Assembly (NCBI GenBank): GCA_965226755.1
Contig: CBDDDT010000003.1
Location: forward strand, 2,294,001-2,358,000
Reading direction: 5' to 3'
From: Bog-113 sp965226755
GTDB taxonomy: Bacteria; Acidobacteriota; Terriglobia; Bryobacterales; Bryobacteraceae
DNA length: 64,000 bases
The translations under genes were made by a program, and so were the position numbers. The notes beneath the pieces are model-generated. The model saw only the letters and a program-made list of their open reading frames with translations, had not been told where the DNA came from and ran no database searches. This document shows positions 52,151 through 60,488 of the stretch, piece by piece. The first letter of the stretch is position 1, and each line of letters opens with the position of its first letter.

Positions 52151-52570
52151 TTATTCGCTATCCGCCGCTCGCACCCGAAAACCCGCGTGATATTTCACCG
52201 GCAATCGTATCGGCCGGAAATCACTCTTGCTCAGATAAAGATGCATCGTCTCCCCGCGCGCAATCTTGCGGTCGTCCCCGGCTCGCCGCAGGTCATACTG
52301 AAATCGCAGCGTCCTCACCGTGCTTTCCGCCACGCTGATTCCGATCACGATCTCGTCGTCAAATCGCGCCGGGAAAAGATATCGGCAATGCGCCTCGATC
52401 ACGGCGATCACCACCCCGTCTTGTTCCATTTCTCGGTAATCGAACCCGATATGCCGGCAGAACTCCACCCGCGCCACTTCCATCCAGATCAGGTAATTGG
52501 CGTGGTACACAACCCCCATCTGATCGGTCTCCGCGTAGCGCACCCGCACCCTGGATTCGAATTCAGACAT
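52151..52570 (-). CDS. Acyl-CoA thioesterase, YbgC/FcbC type
   Basis: 139-residue hotdog-fold thioesterase. Seen: RVRYAETDQMGVVYHANYLIWMEVARVEFCRHIG, with the catalytic Asp and the His/Tyr pair of the YbgC/4-hydroxybenzoyl-CoA class, and ARFDDEIVIGISVAESTVRTLRFQYDLRR. Substrate unknown; YbgC proteins act on short acyl-CoA and associate with Tol-Pal genes, which are not seen here. ATG 52570 is chosen because the conserved strand begins eight residues later. It runs opposite to its neighbours and is divergent from the MoaD-MoaE gene. Confidence 0.9.
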   Translation of the reverse strand: MSEFESRVRVRYAETDQMGVVYHANYLIWMEVARVEFCRHIGFDYREMEQDGVVIAVIEAHCRYLFPARFDDEIVIGISVAESTVRTLRFQYDLRRAGDDRKIARGETMHLYLSKSDFRPIRLPVKYHAGFRVRAADSE

Positions 52571-52625
52571 CAAAAAAGTGTAACGCAGTGAGTGGGTTAG
52601 CCCGTCTGCTAGACTTGGCTTCGCA

Positions 52626-53312
52626 ATGCGCGTGAGGGTTCTTTTCTTCGGCATGCTCAAGGACGTCACCGGCTTTTCGACAGAGCAGATCGACCTTCCC
52701 GAGCCGGCGAATTTGAGAACCGTTTGGGACGCCTACGCCGCCCGCTTTCCGCGCATGGAAGAACTCAAGCCGCACCTCCGTCTGGCGTTGAATCACGAAT
52801 TTTCCGATCTTGCCGCCTCTGTCGCCGCCGGAGACGAAGTCGCTTTTTTACCCCCCGTTAGCGGCGGGTCCGGCAGCCCGCTGATCGCACTGACGCGCGC
52901 TCCCATCGACACCGGCGCCCTGGTCTCCGCGGTCCAGCGCTCCGCCGATGGAGCGGTCGTCACTTTCGAAGGCGTGGTTCGCGACAACACCAAAGGGCGC
53001 CCCACTCAATTTCTCGATTACGAGTGCTATGAAGCCATGGCTCTGCGCTTGATGGAGGATTTAGGCCGGGATATGCGAGCCAAATACGCCGTCGGTCAGA
53101 TCGCCATGGTGCATCGTCTGGGGCGTTTCGGAATCGGCGAAGCCAGCGTGGTGATCGTCGTGTCCGCGCCTCATCGGAAACCCGCTTTCGACGCCTGCTT
53201 CGAAGCTATCAATCGTCTGAAAGCCACGGTGCCGATCTGGAAAAAGGAACACTTCATGGACGGCGAAGTCTGGGTGGAAGGCGAGTGGGATGAACCTGCG
53301 CTTCCTCGGTAG
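52626..53312 (+). CDS. MoaD-MoaE fusion, molybdopterin synthase
   Basis: 228 residues holding both subunits of molybdopterin synthase. Residues 1-81 are MoaD: VRVLFFGMLKDVTG to LALNHEFSD and EVAFLPPVSGG, ending in the diglycine (Gly80-Gly81) that carries the thiocarboxylate. A short Ser/Gly linker follows, then MoaE (about 85-228): DGAVVTFEGVVRDNTKGR, YECYEAMALRLMEDL, MVHRLGRFGIGEASVVIVVSAPHR and the catalytic-lysine segment PIWKKEHFMDGEVWVEG. Free GlyGly is required for sulfur transfer, so cleavage after Gly81 is expected, as reported for mycobacterial MoaX. The gene overlaps the following VWFA gene by 23 bases. Confidence 0.92.
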   Translation: MRVRVLFFGMLKDVTGFSTEQIDLPEPANLRTVWDAYAARFPRMEELKPHLRLALNHEFSDLAASVAAGDEVAFLPPVSGGSGSPLIALTRAPIDTGALVSAVQRSADGAVVTFEGVVRDNTKGRPTQFLDYECYEAMALRLMEDLGRDMRAKYAVGQIAMVHRLGRFGIGEASVVIVVSAPHRKPAFDACFEAINRLKATVPIWKKEHFMDGEVWVEGEWDEPALPR

Positions 53313-54234
53313 CCTCTTGGCCGCCGCCGGCCTCCTGTTCGCCCAGAATGACGATGCGATTCTGCGCGTCCGCGTTCGCCTCGTGCACCTCTTGATCACT
53401 GCCAAAGATGCCGGTGGGAACCTCGTCGGGAATCTCACTCCGGAAGACTTCAAGATCAATGACAACGGAGTGCCCCAGAAGATCGCCGTCTTCGAGCGGC
53501 AGACCGATCAACCGCTCTCGGTCTCATTGCTCATCGACAACAGCGGTTCCACCGCTCGCGACCTCAAGTACGAAGTCGATTCGATCAGCCGTTTCGTCAA
53601 GGCGCTCTTCCAGGGCGGCAATGAGAAAGATCGCGCGGCCCTCTACAGCTTCAACTACCAGGTCGTGAAGCAAACGTCGTTTATCCGCCAGGTCAACCCG
53701 ATCGATCGCGCCCTTCACCAGTTGCGCGGGGAGGCGGGAACCTCGCTCTACGACGCCATCTATCTCGCCGCGGACGAGCTTTACGGCCGCGAGGGACGCC
53801 ATGTGATGGTCGTGGTCACTGACGGGGGCGACACCACCAGCAGCAAGGATTTTCAGGCGGCGCTCGAAGCTGCCCAGCGTTCCGACGTAATCCTATATCC
53901 TTTGCTGGTGGTTCCCGTCGACGCGGATGCCGGTCGCAACATCGGGGGTGAGAACGCTTTGACCACCCTCGCCGCGGGCACCGGCGGCCGTGTCTTCGTC
54001 CCCACGCTGGGCGCCTCGCTCGACCAGGCCTTCGAGCAAATCGTCAACGAGCTCAGAACCCAGTACTTCCTCGCCTACTACCCCCGGGAAATTCCGCCTT
54101 CGCGCGATCGTTTTCACCACATTACCGTTGAAATGCGCCGCCCCGGTTTGCGGATCTCCACCCGGAGTGGCTACTATGGAGACTCCGAGGCCGCGTCGCC
54201 GGGCGCCGCTCGTATTTGGGCGAACCCCCGCTAG
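53290..54234 (+). CDS. Exported VWFA domain protein of the acidobacterial type
   Basis: 314 residues with a signal peptide (LGSLLAAAGLLFAQ). An N-terminal segment VRLVHLLITAKDAGGNLVGNLTPEDFKINDNGVPQKIAVFER is the hallmark of the VWFA-related acidobacterial family (many paralogs per genome). The von Willebrand A domain follows with the MIDAS metal motif DNSGS (83-87), the threonine loop, and VVVTDGGDTTSS. Near the end are FLAYYP and YYGDSEAA. These proteins are presumed periplasmic or surface adhesion modules. It starts inside the end of the MoaD-MoaE gene. Confidence 0.9.
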   Translation: MNLRFLGSLLAAAGLLFAQNDDAILRVRVRLVHLLITAKDAGGNLVGNLTPEDFKINDNGVPQKIAVFERQTDQPLSVSLLIDNSGSTARDLKYEVDSISRFVKALFQGGNEKDRAALYSFNYQVVKQTSFIRQVNPIDRALHQLRGEAGTSLYDAIYLAADELYGREGRHVMVVVTDGGDTTSSKDFQAALEAAQRSDVILYPLLVVPVDADAGRNIGGENALTTLAAGTGGRVFVPTLGASLDQAFEQIVNELRTQYFLAYYPREIPPSRDRFHHITVEMRRPGLRISTRSGYYGDSEAASPGAARIWANPR

Positions 54235-54255
54235 AGCAATTCGCGCTCATTCATC

Positions 54256-54495
54256 ATGCCGAATACCGGGAAGTCGGGCGCGAAGGCCCCTGAACAGACC
54301 TTCGAAGAGGTGAAGTACCTGAAACAATTGATCGATCGCCAGACTCCCGTGCGCCTGAAATTGACCGGCAACGAAGAGGTGGACGGGACGATCGAGTATT
54401 TCGACGCCCGTTTCATTCGCATCACCCGGGTCGGCGAACCGAACCTTTTCGTGTTCAAGCACGACATCAAGTACCTGTCCGAGCGGGAATCCTGA
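54256..54495 (+). CDS. Hfq-like Sm-fold RNA-binding protein
   Basis: 79 residues. After a 17-residue tail comes VKYLKQLIDRQTPVRLKLTGNEEVDGTIEYFDARFIRITR, the Sm1 pattern of Hfq (compare LNALRRERVPVSIYL and GQIESFD in E. coli), then VFKHDIKYLSE, which corresponds to the Sm2 YKHAIST motif. The RNA-binding Gln near the usual Gln8 position is replaced by other polar residues, and the core has many differences. It probably acts as a hexameric Hfq-type protein for sRNA-mRNA pairing, but its activity is not shown by the sequence. It is followed closely by a suhB-like gene. Confidence 0.78.
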   Translation: MPNTGKSGAKAPEQTFEEVKYLKQLIDRQTPVRLKLTGNEEVDGTIEYFDARFIRITRVGEPNLFVFKHDIKYLSERES

Positions 54496-54500
54496 AATCC

Positions 54501-55316
54501 ATGCCATCCTTTGTCGAGTCGGCCGCGCAGATCGCGCGCGAATCCGGCGCCCTGCTTTCCGAGTACTTCGCCCGCCGCGTGGGCTTCGAACTGAAAGGTG
54601 ATTTCGACCTCGTCACCGAGGCTGACCGCGCTTCGGAAAAGTTAGTGATCCAGCGCCTTACGCAGCTCTTTCCCGACCACAGCATCGTCGCTGAAGAGGG
54701 CGGCGGCCATGAGAGCGATTCCCGCTATCGCTGGTATGTGGACCCCCTGGACGGCACCACTAATTTCGCCCACGGGTTCCCGATCTTCAATGTCACTATG
54801 GGCCTCGAATGTGACGGAGAAATGATCGCGGGCGTGATTTATGACCCCACCCGCGATGAGATGTTCGCCGGCGAAAAGGGCGCTGGAGCGACCCTGAACG
54901 GGGCTAAGATCCATGTTTCCAAGCCGAACCGCCTGGAAGACAGCCTCGTCGCCACCGGTTTCCCCAGCCGGCGCCGGCATCTCAACGTCAACATCCACTT
55001 CTATCACCAGCTCGCCATGGCCACCCACGGGGTGCGGCGGGGAGGGTCGGCGGCGATTGACTTGGCGTACGTCGCCTGCGGTCGGCTGGAGGCCTTCTGG
55101 GAATTCGGCCTCAATCCATGGGATCTGGCCGCGGGCAAGCTTCTCGTGGCCGAAGCCGGCGGCCGGGTTACCGGTATGCGCGGGGAGCCGCACCACGTTC
55201 GCGGGCCGCATTTGTTGGCCGATAACGGGCTGATTCATGACGAGATGCTCCAGTTGTTCGCGGAGGTATTCCGCGGTGAGTATCGCTTCGCCATGCCGTT
55301 GATGCAACCGGGATAA
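54501..55316 (+). CDS. Inositol monophosphatase family protein
   Basis: 271 residues, Mg-dependent sugar or inositol phosphatase. Seen: FDLVTEADRASEKLVIQRL, SIVAEEGGGH, the metal motif WYVDPLDGTTNFAHGFP, AGVIYDPTRDEMFAGEKGAGATLNG, RRGGSAAIDLAYVACGRLEAFWE and LNPWDLAAGKLLVAEAGGRV. Relatives include SuhB and histidinol-phosphatase-like enzymes; substrate not decided. Six bases after the Hfq-like gene, so likely the same transcript. Its 77-base gap to the phosphorylase gene carries no clear hairpin. Confidence 0.9.
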   Translation: MPSFVESAAQIARESGALLSEYFARRVGFELKGDFDLVTEADRASEKLVIQRLTQLFPDHSIVAEEGGGHESDSRYRWYVDPLDGTTNFAHGFPIFNVTMGLECDGEMIAGVIYDPTRDEMFAGEKGAGATLNGAKIHVSKPNRLEDSLVATGFPSRRRHLNVNIHFYHQLAMATHGVRRGGSAAIDLAYVACGRLEAFWEFGLNPWDLAAGKLLVAEAGGRVTGMRGEPHHVRGPHLLADNGLIHDEMLQLFAEVFRGEYRFAMPLMQPG

Positions 55317-55393
55317 ACCCTCCCCACCTGCGGTCCATCGCCCGATTTCCTTTACTTTCAGTTGCTTAAGATGGTAGCCTGAAGTTCGTTTCC

Positions 55394-56698
55394 ATGCGAA
55401 CTGTCGATCTGATTACTCGTAAGCGGGATGGGGAAGAACTCACTCCGGAAGAGCTCGAATACCTGATTCAGGGCTATACATCTGGAGAGATCCCGGATTA
55501 TCAGATGTCGGCATTCTTGATGGCCACGGTTTTCTCCGGAATGGAAGATCGCGAGGTCAGCGCATTCACCGAAAGCATGATGCGTTCCGGCTCGATGATC
55601 GACCTGTCCGGAATTCCCGGCATTAAGGTGGATAAGCACTCCACCGGCGGCGTCGGAGATAAAACCAGCCTCATCTCCGCCCCCATCGCCGCGGCCGCGG
55701 GCGTGATCGTCCCGATGATGTCGGGCCGCGCGCTCGGTCATACCGGCGGAACTCTGGATAAGCTGGAGTCCATCCCGGGTTTCCGCACCGACCTCTCCGT
55801 CGCGGAATTCACCGAACAGTTGAAAACTCATGGCCTCTGCTTCATCGGCCAGAGCGATGAGGTGGCGCCGGCCGACAAAAAGCTTTACGCACTGCGGGAT
55901 GTAACCGGCACCGTGGAATCCGTGCCCCTGATCGCCTCTTCCATCATGTCCAAGAAAATGGCCGAAGGGGTTGACGCGCTGATTCTGGACGTCAAAGTAG
56001 GCACCGGCGCGTTCATGAAAAAGCAGGTGGAAGCCCGCCGCCTTGCCCAGATGATGGTCGGCATCGGGCGGCGGATGGACAAGCGGGTCCAGGCACTCAT
56101 CACCGACATGAACCAGCCGCTCGGTTATGCCGTTGGAAACGCTTTGGAAGTCATGGAGGTTTCGCAAACCCTGCATAACGAGGGTCCGGATGACCTTCGC
56201 CGTTTGTCGGTCGAACTGGCCGCGCGGATGATCTTCCTGGCCAAACTGGCCCCGTCTCTCGAAGAGGCTCGCCAGATCGCCGAGGCCAAGCTGGCCGATG
56301 GTTCGGCCTATCGCAAGTTCCGCGACGTCGTGCAGGCGCAAGGCGGCAATGTTCAGGCGATCGACCGTTTCGAACTGCTGCCCAACGCCACGGGCATGCG
56401 CGAAATCACCACCTCACGCGGCGGCTATGTCAGCGCCATCCATGCCGAAGACATCGGCCGCGCTTCCACCCTGATGGGCGCGGGCCGCGAACAGAAAGAG
56501 GATGCCATCGACTACGCGGTCGGCGTGATCCTCGAAGTCAAAACCGGAGACAAAGTCGATCCCGGGGCCGTTCTCGGCCGCCTCTATTACACCCGCGAGG
56601 ACGGTCTCGAAGAGGCTGCCGAAATGGTGGAGGACGCGTTCCGCATCTCCCAGCAGAAGCCTCTGGATCGGGAGTTGATCCTCGAGGTTGTCGGCTGA
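55394..56698 (+). CDS. deoA: Thymidine/pyrimidine-nucleoside phosphorylase
   Basis: Cleaves thymidine or uridine to the base and (deoxy)ribose 1-phosphate; 434 residues, dimer expected. Seen: DLITRKRDGEELTPEELEYLIQGYTSGEIPDYQMSAFLMA, KVDKHSTGGVGDKTSL, the family signature SGRALGHTGGTLDKLESIPG (phosphate and base binding) and DVKVGTGAFMKKQVEA. Whether it is the thymidine-specific (DeoA) or the general pyrimidine enzyme (Pdp) cannot be told from the sequence. First of a four- or five-gene nucleoside salvage operon. Confidence 0.93.
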   Translation: MRTVDLITRKRDGEELTPEELEYLIQGYTSGEIPDYQMSAFLMATVFSGMEDREVSAFTESMMRSGSMIDLSGIPGIKVDKHSTGGVGDKTSLISAPIAAAAGVIVPMMSGRALGHTGGTLDKLESIPGFRTDLSVAEFTEQLKTHGLCFIGQSDEVAPADKKLYALRDVTGTVESVPLIASSIMSKKMAEGVDALILDVKVGTGAFMKKQVEARRLAQMMVGIGRRMDKRVQALITDMNQPLGYAVGNALEVMEVSQTLHNEGPDDLRRLSVELAARMIFLAKLAPSLEEARQIAEAKLADGSAYRKFRDVVQAQGGNVQAIDRFELLPNATGMREITTSRGGYVSAIHAEDIGRASTLMGAGREQKEDAIDYAVGVILEVKTGDKVDPGAVLGRLYYTREDGLEEAAEMVEDAFRISQQKPLDRELILEVVG

Positions 56699-56701
56699 AG
56701 A

Positions 56702-57925
56702 ATGGCCCGATTCACGGGTCTTCTGGGAATTCTCGCGATACTCGCCGTCGCCTGGCTCTCCTCGACCAGTAAGCGATCCATCAAGCCCCGCGTCGTGCTT
56801 TGGGGCCTCGGACTGCAGTTCGCTTTCGCCGTGATCGTCCTCAAAACGGATGCGGGGAAAATCTTCCAGGCCTTGAGCGGCGCTGTGAACGCGATGTTCA
56901 GCTACACCGCCGCCGGCAGCGAGTTTGTCTTCGGGGCTCTCGGCTCTTCGCGCGGTCCCATGGGTGTTCTCTTCGCCTTTCAGGTTCTGCCCATCATCAT
57001 CTTCATCGCTTCCTTCTTCGCGATCCTTTACTACTTCGGCGTCATGCAGGTCGTCGTGAAGGCTTTCGCCATCGTCATGCAACGGGTCATGGGCGCCAGC
57101 GGCGCGGAGTCTCTCAACGTCGCCGCCAGCATCTTCATGGGCCAGACGGAAGCGCCTCTGACCATCAAGCCCTTCATCGCCAGCATGACGCGTTCGGAGC
57201 TGTTCACCATCATGGTCAGCGGCATGGCGCACGTCTCCGGCGCTGTCATGGCCGCCTACGTCATGATGGCTGGCGTGAGCATCGAACACCTCCTCACCGC
57301 GGTTATCATGACCGCGCCCGCCACCATCATGCTGGCCAAGATCATGATCCCGGAGACCGGCATTCCCGAAACCGCGGGCCGCGTGGAACTTAAGATGGAA
57401 CAGACCGCGGTCAACGTAATTGACGCGGCGGCCCAGGGTGCGGCCGATGGACTGCGGCTCGTGCTCAACATTGCCGCCATGCTGATCGCATTCCTGGCGC
57501 TCATCGCTCTGGTGAACGGCGTCCTCGGCGGAATCCATTCTTTCCGCTACTTCGCCTGGCTGCCCTCGTCCTTGCAGCAGATCTTCGGCTTCGTCTTCGC
57601 TCCCGTGGCTTGGCTGTTGGGCGTGAAATGGAATGATTGTTCCTCCATCGGCCAGCTCCTGGGAACCCGTCTCGTGCTGAACGAGTTCGTGGCGTTTCTG
57701 GAACTCGGAAAAATCAAAGCGCAACTCGATCCCAAATCCTTCGTCATCGCCACCTACGCGCTCTGCGGATTCGCGAATTTCAGCTCCATCGCCATTCAGA
57801 TCGGCGGCATCGGCGCGCTCGCCCCCAGCCGCAAGAGCGACCTCGCGCGGCTCGGCCTGCGCGCGGTCGCCGCGGGTTCGATGGCCAATTTCATGTCCGC
57901 CTGCATCGCCGGCATGTTGCTCTAG
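56702..57925 (+). CDS. nupC: NupC-family concentrative nucleoside transporter
   Basis: Inner membrane cation-coupled nucleoside importer; 407 residues, about ten helices. Seen: RVVLWGLGLQFAFAVIVLKT, GSEFVFGALGSSRGPMGVLFAFQVLPIIIFIASFFAILYYFGVMQ, GASGAESLNVAASIFMGQTEAPLTIKPFI (the conserved binding-site loop), SGMAHVSGAVMAAY, and GTRLVLNEFVAFLEL with a final SIAIQIGGIGALAPSRKSDLARLGLRAV. It starts three bases after the phosphorylase stop and brings in the substrates for the flanking enzymes. Confidence 0.93.
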   Translation: MARFTGLLGILAILAVAWLSSTSKRSIKPRVVLWGLGLQFAFAVIVLKTDAGKIFQALSGAVNAMFSYTAAGSEFVFGALGSSRGPMGVLFAFQVLPIIIFIASFFAILYYFGVMQVVVKAFAIVMQRVMGASGAESLNVAASIFMGQTEAPLTIKPFIASMTRSELFTIMVSGMAHVSGAVMAAYVMMAGVSIEHLLTAVIMTAPATIMLAKIMIPETGIPETAGRVELKMEQTAVNVIDAAAQGAADGLRLVLNIAAMLIAFLALIALVNGVLGGIHSFRYFAWLPSSLQQIFGFVFAPVAWLLGVKWNDCSSIGQLLGTRLVLNEFVAFLELGKIKAQLDPKSFVIATYALCGFANFSSIAIQIGGIGALAPSRKSDLARLGLRAVAAGSMANFMSACIAGMLL

Positions 57926-57993
57926 CCAGGCGCGGCGGGGCCGTTCGCGCAACCAATGCGCGTCCCATTCCGCCATTCGTTATTCTGCGAAGC

Positions 57994-58749
57994 ATGCAGC
58001 CACGCGTGGGCGTCATCCTCGGAACCGGTTTCGGCGCTTTCGCCGACGAGCTCGGCGACATTCAGACTCAGCTGTATTCCACCATCCCGGGCTTCCCGCC
58101 ATCTACCGCCGACGGCCACGCGGGTGAGCTGATTCACGGCCGTCTCGATGGGCTTCCCATCGTCGTGCTCGCCGGCCGCGCCCATCTTTACGAGGGCTAC
58201 ACTCCTCAGGAAGTCACATTCGGCGTGCGCCACCTTCATCAGCTCGGCGTGCGCTCGCTGGTCATCACCAACGCCGCTGGCGGCATCTCCGACTATGCAA
58301 ACCCCGGCGATCTCGTTCTGCTGAGCGATCACATCAACCTGCAGGGATCCAACCCGCTCGTCGGCCCCCACTCCGGATTTCCAGACATGACCGAAGCCTA
58401 CAGCGGCCGCTTTCGCGACATTGCACGCGAGTGCGACCCAACGTTGCGCGAAGGCGTCTATGCCGCGATGCTCGGACCCAGTTATGAAACGCCCGCCGAA
58501 ATCCGCTACCTCGCGCGCATCGGCGCCGATCTCGTCGGCATGTCCACTGTGGCCGAAGTCATCGTCGCCAACGCGCTCGGCATGCGTGTGCTCGGAATCT
58601 CTTGCGTCACCAACAAGGCCGCCGGCCTCGGCGGAAAACTACGCCACTCCGAGGTGCTCGAGATTGGCCGTCAAGTCCGCGGTAAATTCATAACGCTCCT
58701 CCGCGCGGTGCTGCCCCGTCTTGCCGGAGAGCAGGCCCATCATGAATAA
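57994..58749 (+). CDS. punA: Purine nucleoside phosphorylase
   Basis: Trimeric-type purine nucleoside phosphorylase (inosine/guanosine), 251 residues. Seen: RVGVILGTGFGAFADEL, HLYEGYTPQEVTFGVRHLHQLGVRSLVITNAAGGI, VLLSDHINLQGSNPL, YAAMLGPSYETPAEIRYLARIGADLVGMSTVAEVIVANALGMRVLGISCVTNKAAGL, which contains the purine-binding Asn. The ATG 57994 is right before the conserved start; 68 bases separate it from nupC. The 3' end overlaps cdd. Confidence 0.93.
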   Translation: MQPRVGVILGTGFGAFADELGDIQTQLYSTIPGFPPSTADGHAGELIHGRLDGLPIVVLAGRAHLYEGYTPQEVTFGVRHLHQLGVRSLVITNAAGGISDYANPGDLVLLSDHINLQGSNPLVGPHSGFPDMTEAYSGRFRDIARECDPTLREGVYAAMLGPSYETPAEIRYLARIGADLVGMSTVAEVIVANALGMRVLGISCVTNKAAGLGGKLRHSEVLEIGRQVRGKFITLLRAVLPRLAGEQAHHE

Positions 58750-59125
58750 ACTAGTCGAAGCCGCCCGATCCGCCCGCGCCAACGCGCATGCGCCTTACTC
58801 CAAATTTCGCGTCGGCGCCGCCGTGGAATGTGCCGACGGCCGCATCTTCACCGGCTGCAACGTCGAGAACGCAACCTACGGTCTCAGTGTCTGCGCCGAA
58901 CGCGTCGCCGTCTGGAAAGCGATCAGCGAAGGCGCCCGCGAATTCACCCGCGTCGCCGTTTGCGCCGGCACCAGCCAACTCACGCCGCCTTGCGGGGCCT
59001 GCCGCCAGATCCTCTGGGAGTTCTGCGGCGACGTCGAAGTCGTTCTCTCGAATCTCGCCGGCTCCACCGAAACTCTGCGGCTTTCCACGCTTTTCCCGAG
59101 GGCCTTCGATGCTTCGTTCCTGTAG
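58742..59125 (+). CDS. cdd: Cytidine deaminase
   Basis: Zinc enzyme that turns cytidine or deoxycytidine into uridine; 127 residues. Seen: APYSKFRVGAAVECADGRIFTGCNVENATYGLSVCAERVAVWKAI (zinc Cys and catalytic Glu) and TPPCGACRQILWEFC (zinc CxxC). The tetrameric short form. ATG 58742 lies in the end of the punA gene. Together with the phosphorylases it recycles imported nucleosides. Confidence 0.95.
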   Translation: MNKLVEAARSARANAHAPYSKFRVGAAVECADGRIFTGCNVENATYGLSVCAERVAVWKAISEGAREFTRVAVCAGTSQLTPPCGACRQILWEFCGDVEVVLSNLAGSTETLRLSTLFPRAFDASFL

Positions 59126-60488
59126 CCTTCTGTTTTTAATCGCCGCGTCCTTGTGCGCCGCCGAACCCGCGGATTGGATCGTCTCCGCGCGCTATGTCGT
59201 CACGGTCGATCCCCAGTTCCGCATCGTCGAAAATGGCGCCGTCGCCGTCCGCTCCAACGCCATCCTCGCCGTGGGACCCCGCGCCGAAATCGATCGCGCC
59301 TACCAGCCCGTCCATCGCTCCGATCGCCCCCACGCCATTCTCATGCCGGGCCTCGTCAACACCCATACCCACGCCGCCATGTCGCTCCTCCGCGGCATCG
59401 CCGACGACCTCGCGCTTCAGGATTGGCTCGAACACTACATCTTCCCCGCCGAAGCCAAGAACGTTACGCCCGAGTTCGTCGCCTGGGGCACCCGGCTCGC
59501 CTGCATCGAGATGCTCCTCTCCGGGACCACCACGCTCACCGACATGTACTATTTCGAGGACGTCGCCGCGCGCGCCGTCAAAGAGTCGGGCATGCGCGGA
59601 GTCATGGGCGAGACCATCATCCAATTTCCCGTGGCCGACGCCGCGACGCCCGCAATCGCCCTCGCCCGCGCCGCGCGCTTCCTCGATTCGTTCGCAGGCG
59701 ACGAACTCATCGTCCCCGCCGTCGCTCCGCACGCCATTTACACCAACAGCGACGCCACGCTCCAGGCCGCGCGCGCGCTAGCCAACCGCTTCCACGCGCC
59801 GATCGTGATCCACGTCGCCGAAACCGAGAAGGAACTGAAGGACACCGAAGCCTTGCGTCATGGCACTCCCGTCGAAGCTCTCGAACGGCTCGGCGTGTTC
59901 GACGGACCCACCGTAGCGGCGCATTGCGTCTGGCTTCAGCCCAGCGATTTCGACATCCTCGCGCGCCATCATGTGGGCGTCGCCCACTGTCCGTCGAGCA
60001 ACATGAAATTGGCCAGCGGCGCCGCACCCGTCACCCTCATGCTCAATCACGGGATCACCGTCGGTCTGGGAACCGACGGCGTTGCCGGCAGCAATAACGA
60101 TCTCAACCTCATGGAAGAGATGGACCTCGCCGGCAAGCTTCAGAAGCTGATCACGCGTGACCCGCGCTCGCTCCCCGCGCGCAAACTGGTCGAAATGGCC
60201 ACCATCGACGGCGCTCGCGTGCTCGGTCTCGATTCCAAAATCGGCTCGCTCGAACCCGGCAAACGCGCCGACATGATCACTATCTCACTCGAAGAAGCCA
60301 ACGCCGTCCCGCTCTATGGCGTCGCCTCGCAAATCGTCTACGCTCTCAAAGGTTCCGACGTGCGCGACGTATGGGTCAACGGCCGCCAGATCGTACAGGA
60401 TCGCCGGGTCCTCACGCTCGATCAGTCCCTTGTCTTCGCCAAAGCTTTCGAGCTCGCCCGGCGCGTGCGTGAAAGCGAGCAGCGCTGA
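59109..60488 (+). CDS. Amidohydrolase (SAH/MTA or guanine deaminase type) with apparent signal peptide
   Basis: 459 residues of the TrzN/AtzA/MtaD amidohydrolase branch. Seen: DWIVSARYVVTVDPQFRIVENGAVAVRSN, the metal-binding PGLVNTHTHAAMSLLRGIADDLALQDWLE, IEMLLSGTTTLTDMYYFEDVA, HVAETEKE, CVWLQPSDFDILARHHVGVAHCPSSNMKLASG and GLGTDGVAGSNNDLNLM (catalytic Asp). Deamination of S-adenosylhomocysteine, methylthioadenosine or a related purine is likely. The N-terminus (RSCSLLFLIAASLCAAEPAD) is a good signal peptide, unusual for this family and suggesting a periplasmic enzyme. It overlaps cdd by 17 bases and mutL by one. Confidence 0.9.
   Translation: MLRSCSLLFLIAASLCAAEPADWIVSARYVVTVDPQFRIVENGAVAVRSNAILAVGPRAEIDRAYQPVHRSDRPHAILMPGLVNTHTHAAMSLLRGIADDLALQDWLEHYIFPAEAKNVTPEFVAWGTRLACIEMLLSGTTTLTDMYYFEDVAARAVKESGMRGVMGETIIQFPVADAATPAIALARAARFLDSFAGDELIVPAVAPHAIYTNSDATLQAARALANRFHAPIVIHVAETEKELKDTEALRHGTPVEALERLGVFDGPTVAAHCVWLQPSDFDILARHHVGVAHCPSSNMKLASGAAPVTLMLNHGITVGLGTDGVAGSNNDLNLMEEMDLAGKLQKLITRDPRSLPARKLVEMATIDGARVLGLDSKIGSLEPGKRADMITISLEEANAVPLYGVASQIVYALKGSDVRDVWVNGRQIVQDRRVLTLDQSLVFAKAFELARRVRESEQR

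Noticed and set aside
56414..57976. A 520-codon antisense frame over nupC and the end of deoA
   Set aside because: Repeated Glu/Asp/His/Gly composition is the reverse of transporter codons; the sense strand has full NupC motifs.
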